From positions 1 to 64,000 of the forward strand of contig NZ_MIJE01000003.1 of NCBI RefSeq assembly GCF_001730225.1: a DNA stretch of 64,000 nucleotides, written 5' to 3'. A program made the position numbers and the translations under genes. The notes beneath the pieces were generated by a model that saw nothing but the letters and a program-made list of their open reading frames with translations, did no database searches and was not told the origin of the DNA. This stretch comes from Desulfuribacillus alkaliarsenatis (GTDB lineage Bacteria > Bacillota > Bacilli > Desulfuribacillales > Desulfuribacillaceae). Positions 6,975 to 17,122 of this stretch are shown here, piece after piece (the first letter of the stretch is position 1; every line of letters begins with the position of its first letter).

Positions 6975-9551
6975 GTGGTAGTTGGATTATTTAAAAAACT
7001 ATTCGGAGACGGAAACGCGCGAGATGTAAAAAAGCTACAAAAAATAGTTGATAAAATTAATGCCTTTGAGCCTGAAATATCTGAATTATCGGATGCGGAT
7101 TTGCAAAGCAAGACTGATAAATTCAAACAGGAGTACGAACAGGGTAAGAGTTTAGATGATATTTTACCAGAAGCCTATGCTGTTGTACGTGAAGCGTCCA
7201 AGCGTGTACTAGGTCTGCGTCATTTTGATGTACAGTTAATGGGTGGTATCGTTCTACATCAGCATAGAATTGCTGAGATGCGTACGGGTGAAGGTAAAAC
7301 GCTAATGGCTACGCTACCTGCTTACTTAAATGCGATTACAGGCAAAGGTGTACACGTAATCACCGTAAATGATTACCTAGCAAAGCGTGACAGTGAATGG
7401 ATGGGACAAATTCATCAATTTCTCGGATTGACTGTCGGCTTAAATGTACATGGACTTAGCCATGAACAAAAGCAGGAAGCTTACCGTAAGGACATTACAT
7501 ATGGAACGAACAACGAATTCGGCTTTGACTACCTGCGCGATAACATGGTGCTCTATAAAGAGCAATTAGTTCAGCGTCCGCTTTATTACGCCATTATTGA
7601 CGAGGTTGACAGTATCTTAATTGATGAAGCGCGAACACCGTTAATTATTTCTGGAAAAGGTGAGAAGTCTGCAGATTTCTACAATCAAGCTACGCGCTTT
7701 GTTAGAAAGCTGGCCGAAGAAGACTACACCTTAGACGAGAAGGCAAAATCTGTTTCCCTGACGGACGAAGGGGTAACGAAGGCAGAACAGCATTTCAACA
7801 TTGAAAATCTTTATGATGACCAGAACCTGACAATTAACCATCAAGTTCTGCAAGCCCTTAAAGCTAAAGTCATCATGAAGCGTGATGTCGATTACGTCGT
7901 TCAGGACGGTGAGGTTGTCATCGTTGACGAGTTTACGGGCCGTTTAATGCAGGGGCGTCGCTTTAGTGATGGCTTACATCAAGCGATTGAGTCCAAGGAA
8001 GGCTTGAAGACCCGTGAAGAGAGTAAAACACTAGCATCAATTACAATTCAGAACTACTTCCGTATGTATGAAAAGCTTGCTGGTATGACTGGTACTGCAA
8101 AGACGGAAGAAGAAGAGTTTATGAAAATATACAGTCTTGACGTTGTTACGATTCCAACTAATAGACCAATGATTCGTGAGGATATGCCAGATGTAGTCTA
8201 TAAGACATTAAAGGGTAAAGTCAACGCCGTCGTTGAAGAAATAGCTGCACGACACCTAGCTGGTCAGCCAGTGCTTGTTGGTACTATTTCAATTGAGAAC
8301 TCAGAGCTATTCTCACAGCTTCTTACAAAGAAAGGTATTCCACATAGCGTCTTAAATGCGAAATACCATGAACAGGAAGCAGAAATTGTAGCTAAAGCAG
8401 GGCAAAAGGGCGCTGTCACAATTGCTACGAACATGGCTGGACGTGGTACGGATATCGTGCTTGGTGCTGACGTCCATGCACTAGGCGGTTTGCATATAAT
8501 TGGTACGGAGCGCCATGAAAGTAGACGTATCGATAACCAGTTGCGTGGTCGTGCTGGACGTCAGGGTGACCCAGGTTCATCGCAATTCTTCGTATCATTA
8601 GAAGACGACTTAATGCGTTTGTTTGGTGGCGAAGCGATTACGGGCATGATGGAGAAAATCGGCTTTGACGAAGACCAACCGTTAGAATCTAGCATGCTAT
8701 CTCGTGCTATTGAGAAAGCCCAAGAGAAGGTTGAGACTAATAACTTCCAAATACGCCGTCATATCCTACAGTACGATGATGTCATGAACAAACAGCGTGA
8801 GATTATGTACAAACAGCGCCGTGAAGTGCTAGAGAATGACAGCATTCGTGATATCGTAGTACAGATGATGGAGGACGTAACGGCTCGCTTAGTAGAAATC
8901 TACTGTCCAGCGGAGGAAGTGCCTGAGGATTGGGACATGAAAGGACTTCATGAAGGCTTAATGCGTGTCTATCTTAAGCCTGAGCAACTGTCCTATGAAG
9001 AGCTGGACGGTATGCGCTTTGAGCGTGAGCCAGAAGGACTAATCGAATTCTTTAACGAGTTAATCGAAAAAATCTATGCAGACCGTGAGCAGGACCTTGG
9101 CGAGCCAATGATGCGTGAGCTAGAGAAGGTAATTGTCCTACGCTCCGTTGATAGTAAATGGATGAATCAAATAGATGCCATGGATCAGCTGCGTCAGGGT
9201 ATTCACCTGCGTGCCTATGGTCAGCGGGATCCAGTAATGGAATATAACTTTGAGGGATTTGAAATGTTTGAAGAGATGATTTTCTCCATTAAGGAAGAGG
9301 TATCTACGCACGTAATGAAAGCTCAAGTACAAGGCAAAGAACAGCTAGAGCGTAAAGAGGTTGCTAAAGGGCAAACTGCTAGTCATGGTGCTATAGGTTT
9401 GCTTGGCGGTGCTCAAGGTCCAATGGGTCAGAGCACTAGCCCTAGAGATAAGGAAGTTAAACGCACTCCTTATGTTAATGAAAACAAGGTTGGGCGTAAC
9501 GACCCATGTCCGTGTGGTAGTGGGAAGAAGCATAAGAAGTGTTGTGGGTAA
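6975..9551 (+). CDS. secA: Preprotein translocase ATPase SecA
   Basis: An 858-residue SecA, the motor that drives secretory preproteins through SecYEG. It shows the N-terminal DEAD-type ATPase ([14 protein letters not shown] near residue 100; [12 protein letters not shown] near 210), the second helicase domain with [10 protein letters not shown] and [11 protein letters not shown], and the C-terminal zinc-binding tail ([18 protein letters not shown]) that contacts SecB or ribosomes. The GTG start at 6975 follows GAAGGAG at 6958-6964, a slightly long spacing. Length fits the family. In B. subtilis prfB follows directly; here structured repeats and a ger operon intervene. Confidence 0.97.
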   Translation: MVVGLFKKLFGDGNARDVKKLQKIVDKINAFEPEISELSDADLQSKTDKFKQEYEQGKSLDDILPEAYAVVREASKRVLGLRHFDVQLMGGIVLHQHRIAEMRTGEGKTLMATLPAYLNAITGKGVHVITVNDYLAKRDSEWMGQIHQFLGLTVGLNVHGLSHEQKQEAYRKDITYGTNNEFGFDYLRDNMVLYKEQLVQRPLYYAIIDEVDSILIDEARTPLIISGKGEKSADFYNQATRFVRKLAEEDYTLDEKAKSVSLTDEGVTKAEQHFNIENLYDDQNLTINHQVLQALKAKVIMKRDVDYVVQDGEVVIVDEFTGRLMQGRRFSDGLHQAIESKEGLKTREESKTLASITIQNYFRMYEKLAGMTGTAKTEEEEFMKIYSLDVVTIPTNRPMIREDMPDVVYKTLKGKVNAVVEEIAARHLAGQPVLVGTISIENSELFSQLLTKKGIPHSVLNAKYHEQEAEIVAKAGQKGAVTIATNMAGRGTDIVLGADVHALGGLHIIGTERHESRRIDNQLRGRAGRQGDPGSSQFFVSLEDDLMRLFGGEAITGMMEKIGFDEDQPLESSMLSRAIEKAQEKVETNNFQIRRHILQYDDVMNKQREIMYKQRREVLENDSIRDIVVQMMEDVTARLVEIYCPAEEVPEDWDMKGLHEGLMRVYLKPEQLSYEELDGMRFEREPEGLIEFFNELIEKIYADREQDLGEPMMRELEKVIVLRSVDSKWMNQIDAMDQLRQGIHLRAYGQRDPVMEYNFEGFEMFEEMIFSIKEEVSTHVMKAQVQGKEQLERKEVAKGQTASHGAIGLLGGAQGPMGQSTSPRDKEVKRTPYVNENKVGRNDPCPCGSGKKHKKCCG

Positions 9552-9579
9552 TGATTGTGGGTAAAAGCTTTGAGTAAGA

Positions 9580-9761
9580 GCTGAGGAACCGCATTCAACG
9601 CGTTCACCAAGGCTTGCGGCTTTGAAATATCTAAGTTCGATTACCTAACTTCCAAACTCGCACAAACCGCTCAAACAAGGAAGCTCTGAACGGTAATCCT
9701 CACTAAGATATTTTAGCAAAGCCTTCAGCAAGGTTCACTTAGTCGAACACAGCCCCTCAGC
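9580..9761 (-). repeat. Structured intergenic repeat, copy 1A
   Basis: About 182 bp. Short outer arms GCTGAGG/CCTCAGC (9580-9586, 9755-9761); inner stem GGCTTTG with AATATCT (9618-9632) pairing to AGATATT and CAAAGCC (9706-9723); central arms around a conserved loop beginning AAACTCGC and ending GCTCAAACA. The strand assignment follows the family's G:U polarity seen in other copies. With copy 1B and a terminator it fills the 590-base gap between secA and the ger operon; no gene is seen there. Confidence 0.8.
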
Positions 9762-9814
9762 ACTAAGAAACCAGTTCACTTGCACAGATAGCTAAAAATA
9801 TATAAATTGAGATA

Positions 9815-9845
9815 AGCACACAGGTTGACTCCTGTGTGCTTTTTG
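9815..9845 (+). terminator. secA terminator
   Basis: 10-bp stem AGCACACAGG/CCTGTGTGCT (9815-9824, 9831-9840) with a 6-base loop and TTTTT. It lies between the two structured repeats 1A and 1B. Confidence 0.88.
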
Positions 9846-9860
9846 ACTTGTGGTGTTGGT

Positions 9861-10055
9861 AATATATGAGCTTGATATCGATGAGCGAAGTTTGTCGGAA
9901 GCTTTTAGTAGTGCTAGGTGAAAGTGGTGGCATGTAACTCCAACTGTTTGACCGGACGGTAGTTTCTGGAGGGAGTTTTGAGTTTCCAACCTTAAGCCGT
10001 AGCAATACTTAAAGCTGTAGGCTTACGTGAGCAAATTAATGTCGAGTCATATATT
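9861..10055 (+). repeat. Structured intergenic repeat, copy 1B
   Basis: About 195 bp, opposite in orientation to copy 1A. The outer arm AATATATGAGCTTGATAT (9861-9878) pairs with 10039-10055 with one bulge and two G:U pairs. Inside are the family motifs CGATGAGCGAA, TTTTAGTAGTGCT/AGCAATACTTAAAGC and a central loop CTGTTTGACC. Only 85 bases separate it from the gerAA start, and no clear promoter is visible there. Confidence 0.8.
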
Positions 10056-10140
10056 CTGCCCTTGCCCGCATAGCTTTCAAATATTCGGACAAAATATCTA
10101 CTATCATCAAACAAACTAGGGAAATTTTTACGCATTAAAT

Positions 10141-11709
10141 ATGGAGGTGGCTCCTTTGCAAAGAAAGAAATCACCCTTTGTCCTGCATCGTAGTGTACCA
10201 ATCAAATATGTGAAGAAGCCAATAGAACTTAGTCATTGCAAAAGGAAACTAGAAAAGATATTTAGCAAGAGCTTAGATTTAACATTTCGCGAGGTGGGTG
10301 ATCGTTTTCTTATTGCCTATCTGTTTTCAGTTATAGATTTTGACAGATTAGAGCGTACGGTTATCGCACCTTTAAAGGAATATTTACATGAAGATAATGA
10401 AGAAAAATTCGAACAAGAGCCACCAGACCGCTACCATCGACTTTTTACCAGTGGGGTAATTAATTTAGAGCGAGAATGGATAGTAATTGCTAGACAAATG
10501 ATTAAAGGAAGTGCTGTAGTTTTTGAAAGGAACGGAACTAAGCCTGCGTTAATTATGCTACCACAAATTGAGCGTCGACAGGTTATGGAGCCAGAGGGAG
10601 AAAAAACTGTCCGTGGGCCACGGGAGGGGTTTATTGAAGACCTTCAGGTGAATATGGGTCTATTACGTAAAAAGCTGCGCACTCCATCCTTGGTTTTTGA
10701 AGAAATGACAATAGGCAGTATATCTGAAACAAGGGTAGCAATAGTTTACGTAAAAGGTATATGTGACCCAGAGATAATCAAAGAAGTTCGTGATCGATTG
10801 TCATTTATTAATATTCAAAGTGTCCTTGATACAGGCTATTTAGAGGAATTTTTGATTGACCATCCGAGTACACCATTGCCACAAGCGGAGCATACAGAAA
10901 AACCAGATAAACTAGTTGCAGAAATACTAGAGGGTCGTGTAGGGATTATCGTCAATGGGGCACCGAGTGTGGTAATTGTGCCGACAATTTTTACGCAGTT
11001 TATTCAGGCAGCTGAAGACCACTATGAAAACTACTGGTATGCTACGGCATTAAGAATGATCCGTATACTAGGAATCACTTTAGCTCTGTTTCTTCCAGGG
11101 TTTTGGGTCGCTCTCACAACTATGCATCAGGAAATGCTACCTACCCCACTAGTACTTAAATTAGCTGGGGCTCGAGAAGGAGTGCCATTTCCAACGGCAG
11201 TTGAAGCATTTGTTATGGAGTTAGCTTTTGAATTATTGCGGGAAGCAGGTTTAAGATTACCGTCACAGATTGGACCTGCTGTTAGTATCGTAGGTGCTCT
11301 AATTATTGGTCAAGCTGCTGTTGAAGCAGGACTAGTATCTCCTTCATTAGTAGTTGTTGTTGCAGTGGCTGGGGTATCTTCGTTTCTAATACCTTCATAT
11401 CGTTTGTCGATTGGATTGAGGCTTCTACGATTTGTGGTCCTGTTTGTCAGTGCTGTACTGGGCTTAATTGGATTAGTCTTATTAGCAATACTGATGTTGG
11501 TACATTTAAACTCTATGCAATCTTACGGCACTCCTTACTTTGAGCCGTTGTCGCCAATTAAGTATAGTCAATTTCGTGATTTTGCTTTACGAAAAGACTG
11601 GCGCTCTAAGGCTAAGGACGTTTACAATATTGGACTTAATCGTGCGGAAAACAAAGTGTCTCCAGAAAGACCAGCAATTTCAGAAATGGGTAACTATAGA
11701 AAAGAGTAA
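10141..11709 (+). CDS. gerAA: GerA-type germinant receptor subunit A
   Basis: A 522-residue subunit A of a spore germinant receptor, located in the spore inner membrane and needed to sense germinants such as amino acids or sugars. It has a soluble N-terminal region (about 1-290; the segment EREWIVIARQMIKGSAVVF is characteristic) and C-terminal membrane helices (about 295-460; FVMELAFELLREAGLRLP is conserved). GGAGGTGGCTCC lies at the first codons, so the ATG at 10141 could also be read from a TTG six codons later. It forms an operon with gerAB and gerAC. Its presence shows that the organism makes endospores. Confidence 0.92.
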   Translation: MEVAPLQRKKSPFVLHRSVPIKYVKKPIELSHCKRKLEKIFSKSLDLTFREVGDRFLIAYLFSVIDFDRLERTVIAPLKEYLHEDNEEKFEQEPPDRYHRLFTSGVINLEREWIVIARQMIKGSAVVFERNGTKPALIMLPQIERRQVMEPEGEKTVRGPREGFIEDLQVNMGLLRKKLRTPSLVFEEMTIGSISETRVAIVYVKGICDPEIIKEVRDRLSFINIQSVLDTGYLEEFLIDHPSTPLPQAEHTEKPDKLVAEILEGRVGIIVNGAPSVVIVPTIFTQFIQAAEDHYENYWYATALRMIRILGITLALFLPGFWVALTTMHQEMLPTPLVLKLAGAREGVPFPTAVEAFVMELAFELLREAGLRLPSQIGPAVSIVGALIIGQAAVEAGLVSPSLVVVVAVAGVSSFLIPSYRLSIGLRLLRFVVLFVSAVLGLIGLVLLAILMLVHLNSMQSYGTPYFEPLSPIKYSQFRDFALRKDWRSKAKDVYNIGLNRAENKVSPERPAISEMGNYRKE

Positions 11710-11756
11710 TGGGATTACAACAAATTATAGATATAGGTTAGGAGGGCTGTTTTTGT

Positions 11757-12872
11757 ATGAAATCACAAGAAATTATGGCAGTACCAAAAAAGTGGATTTC
11801 TAATGCACAGCTCTTCTTTGTTATTGTAGTTATTAGAAACACAATTGCCATAAGTATTACTCCAGCAATAACAGGGGGTTATACTAGACAGGACGTATGG
11901 ATTGTCGTAATATTAGCTAGTTTTTTGAACTTGATTGTTGTTTGGTTTTTGCTTGCTTTACACCGAAGCTTACCCACCTTTAAGCTAGAACAGTTATGTG
12001 ACCATATCTTAGGTAAATATTTAGGTAAAATAGCAATTGTAATATTTTTTGTTTATTTTTTTTCTTTAGCAACTGCAATGACAGCTTATATGGCCCATAC
12101 TAATCAGACAATTCTACCAGAAACACCACGTTCGGTAATTAAATGGTGCTTCTTATTTGTGTGCTTTTATTCTTTATATAGAGGTCCAGCAAGTGTAATA
12201 AGAAGTGGCGGGCTGTTTTTTACTATTCTAATCCTTGCAAGCATAACACTTGTTTTCTTTTTGCTACCAGATTTAGACTTTCAGGAATTTAAGCCAATTA
12301 TGTATCACGGCTGGGAACCTTTACTGGTGGGTTTACTAGTACCCACAGTGCTGTTTTTTGAGACTTTATTTATTTTACATATTTTGCCGATGGTTAAGAC
12401 TACAAAATGGACATATCGTGTTCCGTATTTGGCTCATTTGCTGGCAGGTTTATTACTCCTAATAGTAAGTGGTAGTTTAGTGGCTGTGTTTGGAGCTAAA
12501 GAAGCTGAAGAACTTCAGTTTCCACTATTCACCTTGGTCAGGGCGGTATCTGTTGCTGGCTTTTTAGAGCGTTTAGAGTTTATGGTTGTAGGTATTTGGT
12601 ATGCTAGTATATTTTTGACAGTAACGATGTTTCTTTATGTGTGTCGGGAGTTGTTTTTGCATATGTTTAAACGACTAAACAAACACACTAAATATGTCAA
12701 TGTGGCACTTATACTAGTTGTTGGGATTATTAAGCCGCACTTATTCCCCGATATGCACTCATTGTTGCAGTTTTATAATGTAGGCACCTATGGCGTAATA
12801 GGTTTGTTTATTGGTGGAATTATGCCAATATTACTCTACGTTACTATGCGCATTCGTAGAAAAGGGGTGTAG
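11757..12872 (+). CDS. gerAB: GerAB-type spore germination permease subunit
   Basis: A 371-residue polytopic protein with about ten hydrophobic segments, of the spore permease branch of the APC transporter superfamily. It forms the B subunit of the germinant receptor and is thought to bind the germinant. The N-terminal part reads SNAQLFFVIVVIRNTIAISI, and the helix break in the middle is typical. AGGAGGG lies about 12 bases before the ATG. The gap to gerAA is 47 bases and to gerAC 2 bases, consistent with one operon of three subunits. Confidence 0.92.
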   Translation: MKSQEIMAVPKKWISNAQLFFVIVVIRNTIAISITPAITGGYTRQDVWIVVILASFLNLIVVWFLLALHRSLPTFKLEQLCDHILGKYLGKIAIVIFFVYFFSLATAMTAYMAHTNQTILPETPRSVIKWCFLFVCFYSLYRGPASVIRSGGLFFTILILASITLVFFLLPDLDFQEFKPIMYHGWEPLLVGLLVPTVLFFETLFILHILPMVKTTKWTYRVPYLAHLLAGLLLLIVSGSLVAVFGAKEAEELQFPLFTLVRAVSVAGFLERLEFMVVGIWYASIFLTVTMFLYVCRELFLHMFKRLNKHTKYVNVALILVVGIIKPHLFPDMHSLLQFYNVGTYGVIGLFIGGIMPILLYVTMRIRRKGV

Positions 12873-12874
12873 AA

Positions 12875-14035
12875 TTGAGACAAACTGTTGTAATAATTAT
12901 AATATTGATAATGAGCCTAACTTGTAGTGGTTGCTGGAATCGACAAGAGCTTGATCAAATGGATATTCTACTAGGTGCGGGGCTTGATATTGTTGACAAT
13001 GAGGTGTTAGTAGCTGCTCAGGTAGCTAGGGCTGGAATCCTGGCTGCGGATGTTCCGCAGGAGCCTGCCTTTAGGGTATATTCAGCGACGGGAAGAACTG
13101 TATTTGATGCTATTCGTAACGTAACCTTAACTTCCGCTAATAAAATGTTTTGGGGACACCATCAAGTGCTATTGATAGGTGAAGAATTTGCCAAGGATGG
13201 TATCATGGAGGGAATAAGTTTTTTTGCCCGCGATCACGAGGTTAATCGTTTTGTTGATTTAGTACTGTTCAAAGGTGATATAGAAGAGGTTATGAATATG
13301 CATGTTGCAAAAAAGTCCCTACCAATGCTAGAGCTAAGGTCACTAATAGAAAACTATGCAGCAAATGCCAAGGTAATTGAAATGCCAGTTAGCAATTTTA
13401 TGAAGATAAACTCTACTCCTGGTATTTGTGTAGTTGTACCGATTTTAACAGTAAATGAAGTAGCTGGGCAGTCTGTATTTAAACTAGATGGTACTGCTTT
13501 AATTGCAGAAAATAAATTAGTAGGTGAGTTGACTGCTAATGAGACACGCGGGCTACTGTGGTTATTAAATCGTGTTAAAAGTGCTATTCTAGTGATTGAT
13601 GTTACCGAAACAGCAAAAAAAAATGACTTTGCAATTAGAGAAGTAAGTCTAGAAGTTCTAGCGGCGAGTACAAAAATAGTTGCTAACGGCAATCTAAAAT
13701 TTACAGTGGAGTCAGAAGTAGAAGTAAGCTTCGGCGAAGATATATTTCGCGAGAAAATTTATAGAGACCAGGAATCAGAAATAAAAGCGATGATTGAGGA
13801 AGAGGCAGCTAAGCTTATCGAGCGTGAGATAGAAAGGTTATTAGAGATTACACAGGAGCTGCAAACCGATCCTGCTGGGTTTGGTCGAGCAATGTATCGT
13901 CAGCGCCCTAATGAGTGGAGAGAAATTGAAGCGGGTTGGTGTGAGGAAACCTATCCAAGCATTGAGGTTAGTTATGATATAAATGTGTCGATAACTGGAC
14001 GCATGATGCTAAGGGAATATGATTCTATGAATTAA
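12875..14035 (+). CDS. gerAC: GerAC-type germinant receptor lipoprotein subunit
   Basis: A 386-residue Ger(x)C family lipoprotein, the C subunit of the germinant receptor. The N-terminal signal ends in a lipobox before Cys at about residue 20 (LTCSGC), followed by the hallmark WNRQELDQM. The rest is a soluble outer-surface domain. The TTG start at 12875 has GGGGTG upstream and begins 2 bases after gerAB. Lipidation would use Lgt, which is encoded at 55774. No terminator is obvious before prfB; a possible prfB promoter lies in between. Confidence 0.92.
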   Translation: MRQTVVIIIILIMSLTCSGCWNRQELDQMDILLGAGLDIVDNEVLVAAQVARAGILAADVPQEPAFRVYSATGRTVFDAIRNVTLTSANKMFWGHHQVLLIGEEFAKDGIMEGISFFARDHEVNRFVDLVLFKGDIEEVMNMHVAKKSLPMLELRSLIENYAANAKVIEMPVSNFMKINSTPGICVVVPILTVNEVAGQSVFKLDGTALIAENKLVGELTANETRGLLWLLNRVKSAILVIDVTETAKKNDFAIREVSLEVLAASTKIVANGNLKFTVESEVEVSFGEDIFREKIYRDQESEIKAMIEEEAAKLIEREIERLLEITQELQTDPAGFGRAMYRQRPNEWREIEAGWCEETYPSIEVSYDINVSITGRMMLREYDSMN

Positions 14036-14085
14036 TTTTGTTTACTAGGTACTGCTAAAAATATTAGTAATCGACAACAATAGTA

Positions 14086-14094
14086 TGATATAAT
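14086..14094 (+). promoter_or_regulatory. Possible extended -10 promoter of prfB
   Basis: TGATATAAT fits TGNTATAAT, 51 bases before the prfB ATG. No convincing -35 is present, so the assignment is weak. Confidence 0.35.
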
Positions 14095-14144
14095 GTTAGA
14101 CTGTAATCGATAAGTTAGGGTTAGAAGTTAGGAGTGCAGTAACT

Positions 14145-15255
14145 ATGTTATTAAGTGAAATAAAGTCAGATGTATTAAAACTTAAGCAGAGCTTTGAAGA
14201 TATCAGGAGGTCTCTTTGACGTAACAACTAAGCAAAAGAAAATTGCTGAGCTTGAAGCAGTCATGGGTGAGCCGAATTTCTGGGATAATCAGCAGGAAGC
14301 GCAGAAGCTTATAAATGAAGCGAATGCTATCAAGAAAATCGTAGAGCGTTTCCACGAGCTCCAGCGGCTACATGATGATATGAACACCTTTTACGAGTTA
14401 ATAGAAGAAGAGCAAGATGAGAGTCTATTACCTGATTTACATAAAGCAATCAAGGATTTAACGGAAGAACTAACATCCTTTGAATTAGAGTTAATGCTAG
14501 ATGGGCCCTATGACCGTAATAATGCAATCCTAGAAATTCACCCAGGTGCTGGAGGTACTGAGTCCCAGGACTGGGCGGAGATGCTGTTACGACTATATAC
14601 ACGCTGGGCAGAACAACGAGGCTTCCAAGTAGAGACCCTCGATTATTTAGCAGGAGATGAAGCAGGACTTAAGAGTGTAACACTGCTAATAAAAGGCTAT
14701 AACGCCTATGGGTACTTATCTACAGAGCGTGGAGTTCATCGTTTAGTACGTATTTCACCCTTTGACGCAGCTGGAAAAAGGCACACGTCCTTTGCATCTG
14801 TTAATGTCATGCCTGAATTAGAAAATGATGTTGATATAGATTTGAAGCAGGATGATTTAAAAGTAGATACTTATCGCTCAGGTGGTGCGGGAGGACAGCA
14901 TGTTAACACTACTGACTCCGCCGTTAGAATAACTCATCTTCCAACAGGGGTAGTAGTAACGTGTCAGTCGGAGCGTTCACAAATTAAGAATCGAGCGTCG
15001 GCGATGAAAATGCTCATGGGTAAATTAGTAGAACGCAAACTAGACGAGCAAAAGCAGGAAACCTTAGCCATCCGTGGCGAACAAAAGGAGATAGGCTGGG
15101 GTAGTCAAATTCGTTCCTATGTTTTTCATCCATACTCAATGGTCAAAGACCATCGCACCAACGTTGAGATTGGTAATGTGCAAGCCGTCATGGATGGTAA
15201 TATTAATCCGTTTATTGACGCATACCTACGTCAGAAGTTGGCGGTGAATGACTAA
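14145..15255 (+). CDS. prfB: Peptide chain release factor 2 (programmed +1 frameshift)
   Basis: RF2 ends translation at UGA and UAA. The coding sequence is join(14145..14216, 14218..15255), 369 residues. The first 24 codons (from ATG 14145, [15 protein letters not shown]) run into an in-frame TGA at 14217; reading then shifts +1 so that GAC at 14218 is decoded. Downstream are the stop-codon recognition motif SPF ([11 protein letters not shown]) and the catalytic GGQ ([15 protein letters not shown]). Low RF2 favours the frameshift, which gives autoregulation. The gene overlaps yitT by one base. A start within the downstream frame near 14194 would lose the conserved N-terminus. Confidence 0.96.
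14205..14220 (+). promoter_or_regulatory. prfB +1 recoding site
   Basis: AGGAGG (14205-14210) acts as an internal Shine-Dalgarno, followed by TCT, the slippery CTT and TGA C. Spacing and order match the known RF2 frameshift element, in which the ribosome slips forward one base at CUU when UGA decoding is slow. Confidence 0.95.
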
Positions 15256-16157
15256 TGATGGCGAAGCTAAAGAAAGACTCAACTAGGGAAATTATTAGAG
15301 ATTATGCTTTATTAACCGTCGGCTGTTTGTTTCTAGCCTTAGCGTTAAACTGGTTTCTAGTCCCAAATAAACTGGCGTCAGGTGGAATAAGTGGTATAGC
15401 GAATATCCTTTTCCATGTAACAGGTATATCTGTGGGTATAATATTCCTTGTTATTAATGTACCAGTATTTATTATTGGGACAATGATTTTAGGCTCAAAA
15501 ACAGGTGTTAAGTCCTTTGTTGGGCTAATACTTGTATCGGTATTCATTTTCGCGACTGAGTGGATAGCGCCGATAACAGACAACCTACTGTTGGCCGCCT
15601 TATACGGTGGACTCCTTATTGGTACAGGCCTAGGACTCGTGTTTCGAGCTAGGGCGAGCACTGGTGGAACGGATTTAATCGCCCAGGTAGTCAATAAGTT
15701 TACTGGCTTAAGCTTAGGTATATGTATGCTCTTTATTGATGGACTTGTCATATTAACAGCGGCAATTGTCTTTGGTGCCGAGTTTGCACTAATGGCCTTA
15801 ATAGCTTTATATGTAACGAGTAAAACGATTGATTTAATTCAAGAAGGCTTTAGCTTTGAGAAAATGGTCTTTATTATTTCCGATAAATCAGACGAGCTAC
15901 AGGAAGCAATCCTCACAGATATCAATCGTGGGGTAACAAAGCTACAAGCGCAGGGTGGGTTTACTGGTCAGGACAAACCAATGCTAATGTGTGTTGTCGA
16001 ACAGAAAGAAATCACAGCCCTTAAACATTTAGTCAAGCATGTTGATGAAAATGCATTTATAATAGTAGGGAACGCCCAAGAAGTTGTTGGCCGAGGCTTT
16101 CGAGGAGTATCTAAAGACTATAAAGCAAACAATAGTGAACATCCACAGCAATCATAA
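15255..16157 (+). CDS. YitT family membrane protein
   Basis: A 300-residue protein with five or six hydrophobic segments in its first 180 residues (YALLTVGCLFLALALNWFL at the start; SGGISGIANILFHVTGIS next) and a soluble C-terminal DUF2179-type domain (about 215-290; GVTKLQAQGGFTGQDKPMLM). YitT family proteins are common in Firmicutes; their function is mostly unknown. The ATG overlaps the prfB stop (TAATG); a second ATG follows at 15258. Translational coupling with prfB is likely, though a functional link is not established. Confidence 0.85.
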   Translation: MMAKLKKDSTREIIRDYALLTVGCLFLALALNWFLVPNKLASGGISGIANILFHVTGISVGIIFLVINVPVFIIGTMILGSKTGVKSFVGLILVSVFIFATEWIAPITDNLLLAALYGGLLIGTGLGLVFRARASTGGTDLIAQVVNKFTGLSLGICMLFIDGLVILTAAIVFGAEFALMALIALYVTSKTIDLIQEGFSFEKMVFIISDKSDELQEAILTDINRGVTKLQAQGGFTGQDKPMLMCVVEQKEITALKHLVKHVDENAFIIVGNAQEVVGRGFRGVSKDYKANNSEHPQQS

Positions 16158-16235
16158 AAAACAAAAACACAAAAAACACAATAAAACACAATAAATGCAA
16201 TAAAATACAAAAAATACAATAAGTAAATATAATAC
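16158..16235 (+). repeat. A-rich, almost G-free leader with ACAATAAA-like units
   Basis: The spacer between yitT and transketolase is nearly devoid of G on this strand and is made of degenerate ACAATAAA/ACACAATAAA units. It would be an unstructured, A-rich leader for the transketolase mRNA. Its meaning is unknown. Confidence 0.6.
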
Positions 16236-16249
16236 GGAGGTTAATGAAT

Positions 16250-17122
16250 ATGGCTAGAGTATTACCAGAAGTACAATTAACGACGGAACAGCTATGCATG
16301 TTGAAAGAAAAAGCACAGCGCATTCGTCAAGACATTTGCATTATGACCTGTCAGGCAAAGTCAGGACATCCAGGGGGATCATTATCTGCAGCAGATATCT
16401 TAGCTTACCTTTATTTTCAGGAAATGAATGTCGATCCGAAAAACCCTAAGAATCCAGACAGAGACCGCTTTGTATTAAGTAAAGGGCATGCGTCACCAGT
16501 CTTGTACGGCGCATTAGCTGAGAAAGGCTACTTTCCACGTGCAGAACTAGAGAACTTCCGTAAAATTGGCGCAATGCTACAAGGGCATCCAGAGATGAAG
16601 GGTATTCCTGGTGTTGATATGAGCACAGGCTCCTTAGGACAAGGCTTAGCGGCAGCTAACGGTATGGCCTTAGCTGGCAAGCTAGATAAGATGGACTATC
16701 GTGTATTTGTAATGATGGGCGATGGTGAAATCCAAGAGGGCATGATATGGGAAAGTGCGATGGCAGCGGCCCATTATAAGCTTGATAACGTAACGGCCTT
16801 CCTTGATTACAATGGTCTTCAAATTGATGGTCCTACAGAAGAAGTAATGGCCCTAGGCGATGTGGCTGCAAAGTGGCAGTCGTTTAATTGGCACACAATT
16901 GAAATCAATGGACATTGCTTTGAAGAGATACATGCGGCGGTACAAGAAGCAAAAACAATTAAAGACAAGCCGACAATTATAATTGCTCAGACTTTAAAGG
17001 GTAAAGGCGTATCATATATGGAGAATCAGGTTGGCTGGCATGGAAACGCTCCAAGCCAAGAACAGCTTGACCGCGCATTAGCAGATTTATGTGACATAGT
17101 GGATGCAGGAGGTGCTGAGTAA
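16250..17122 (+). CDS. Transketolase, N-terminal subunit
   Basis: A 290-residue N-terminal half of a split transketolase, which binds the thiamine diphosphate pyrophosphate end. The signature CQAKSGHPGGSLSAADILAY and the ThDP motif GDGEIQEGMIWE are visible. Transketolase moves two-carbon units in the non-oxidative pentose phosphate pathway. GGAGG (16236-16240) lies 9 bases before the ATG at 16250, which I prefer over the ATG at 16244. The stop overlaps the start of the C-terminal subunit gene by one base. Split transketolases are frequent in anaerobic Firmicutes. Confidence 0.93.
   Translation: MARVLPEVQLTTEQLCMLKEKAQRIRQDICIMTCQAKSGHPGGSLSAADILAYLYFQEMNVDPKNPKNPDRDRFVLSKGHASPVLYGALAEKGYFPRAELENFRKIGAMLQGHPEMKGIPGVDMSTGSLGQGLAAANGMALAGKLDKMDYRVFVMMGDGEIQEGMIWESAMAAAHYKLDNVTAFLDYNGLQIDGPTEEVMALGDVAAKWQSFNWHTIEINGHCFEEIHAAVQEAKTIKDKPTIIIAQTLKGKGVSYMENQVGWHGNAPSQEQLDRALADLCDIVDAGGAE

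Noticed and set aside
9580-10055. Insertion sequence with transposase
   Set aside because: No transposase-like ORF occurs in or beside any copy in the window. Non-autonomous mobility stays possible but unproven.
14194-15255. prfB starting within the downstream frame
   Set aside because: The upstream ATG at 14145 with the classical frameshift signal restores the conserved N-terminus.
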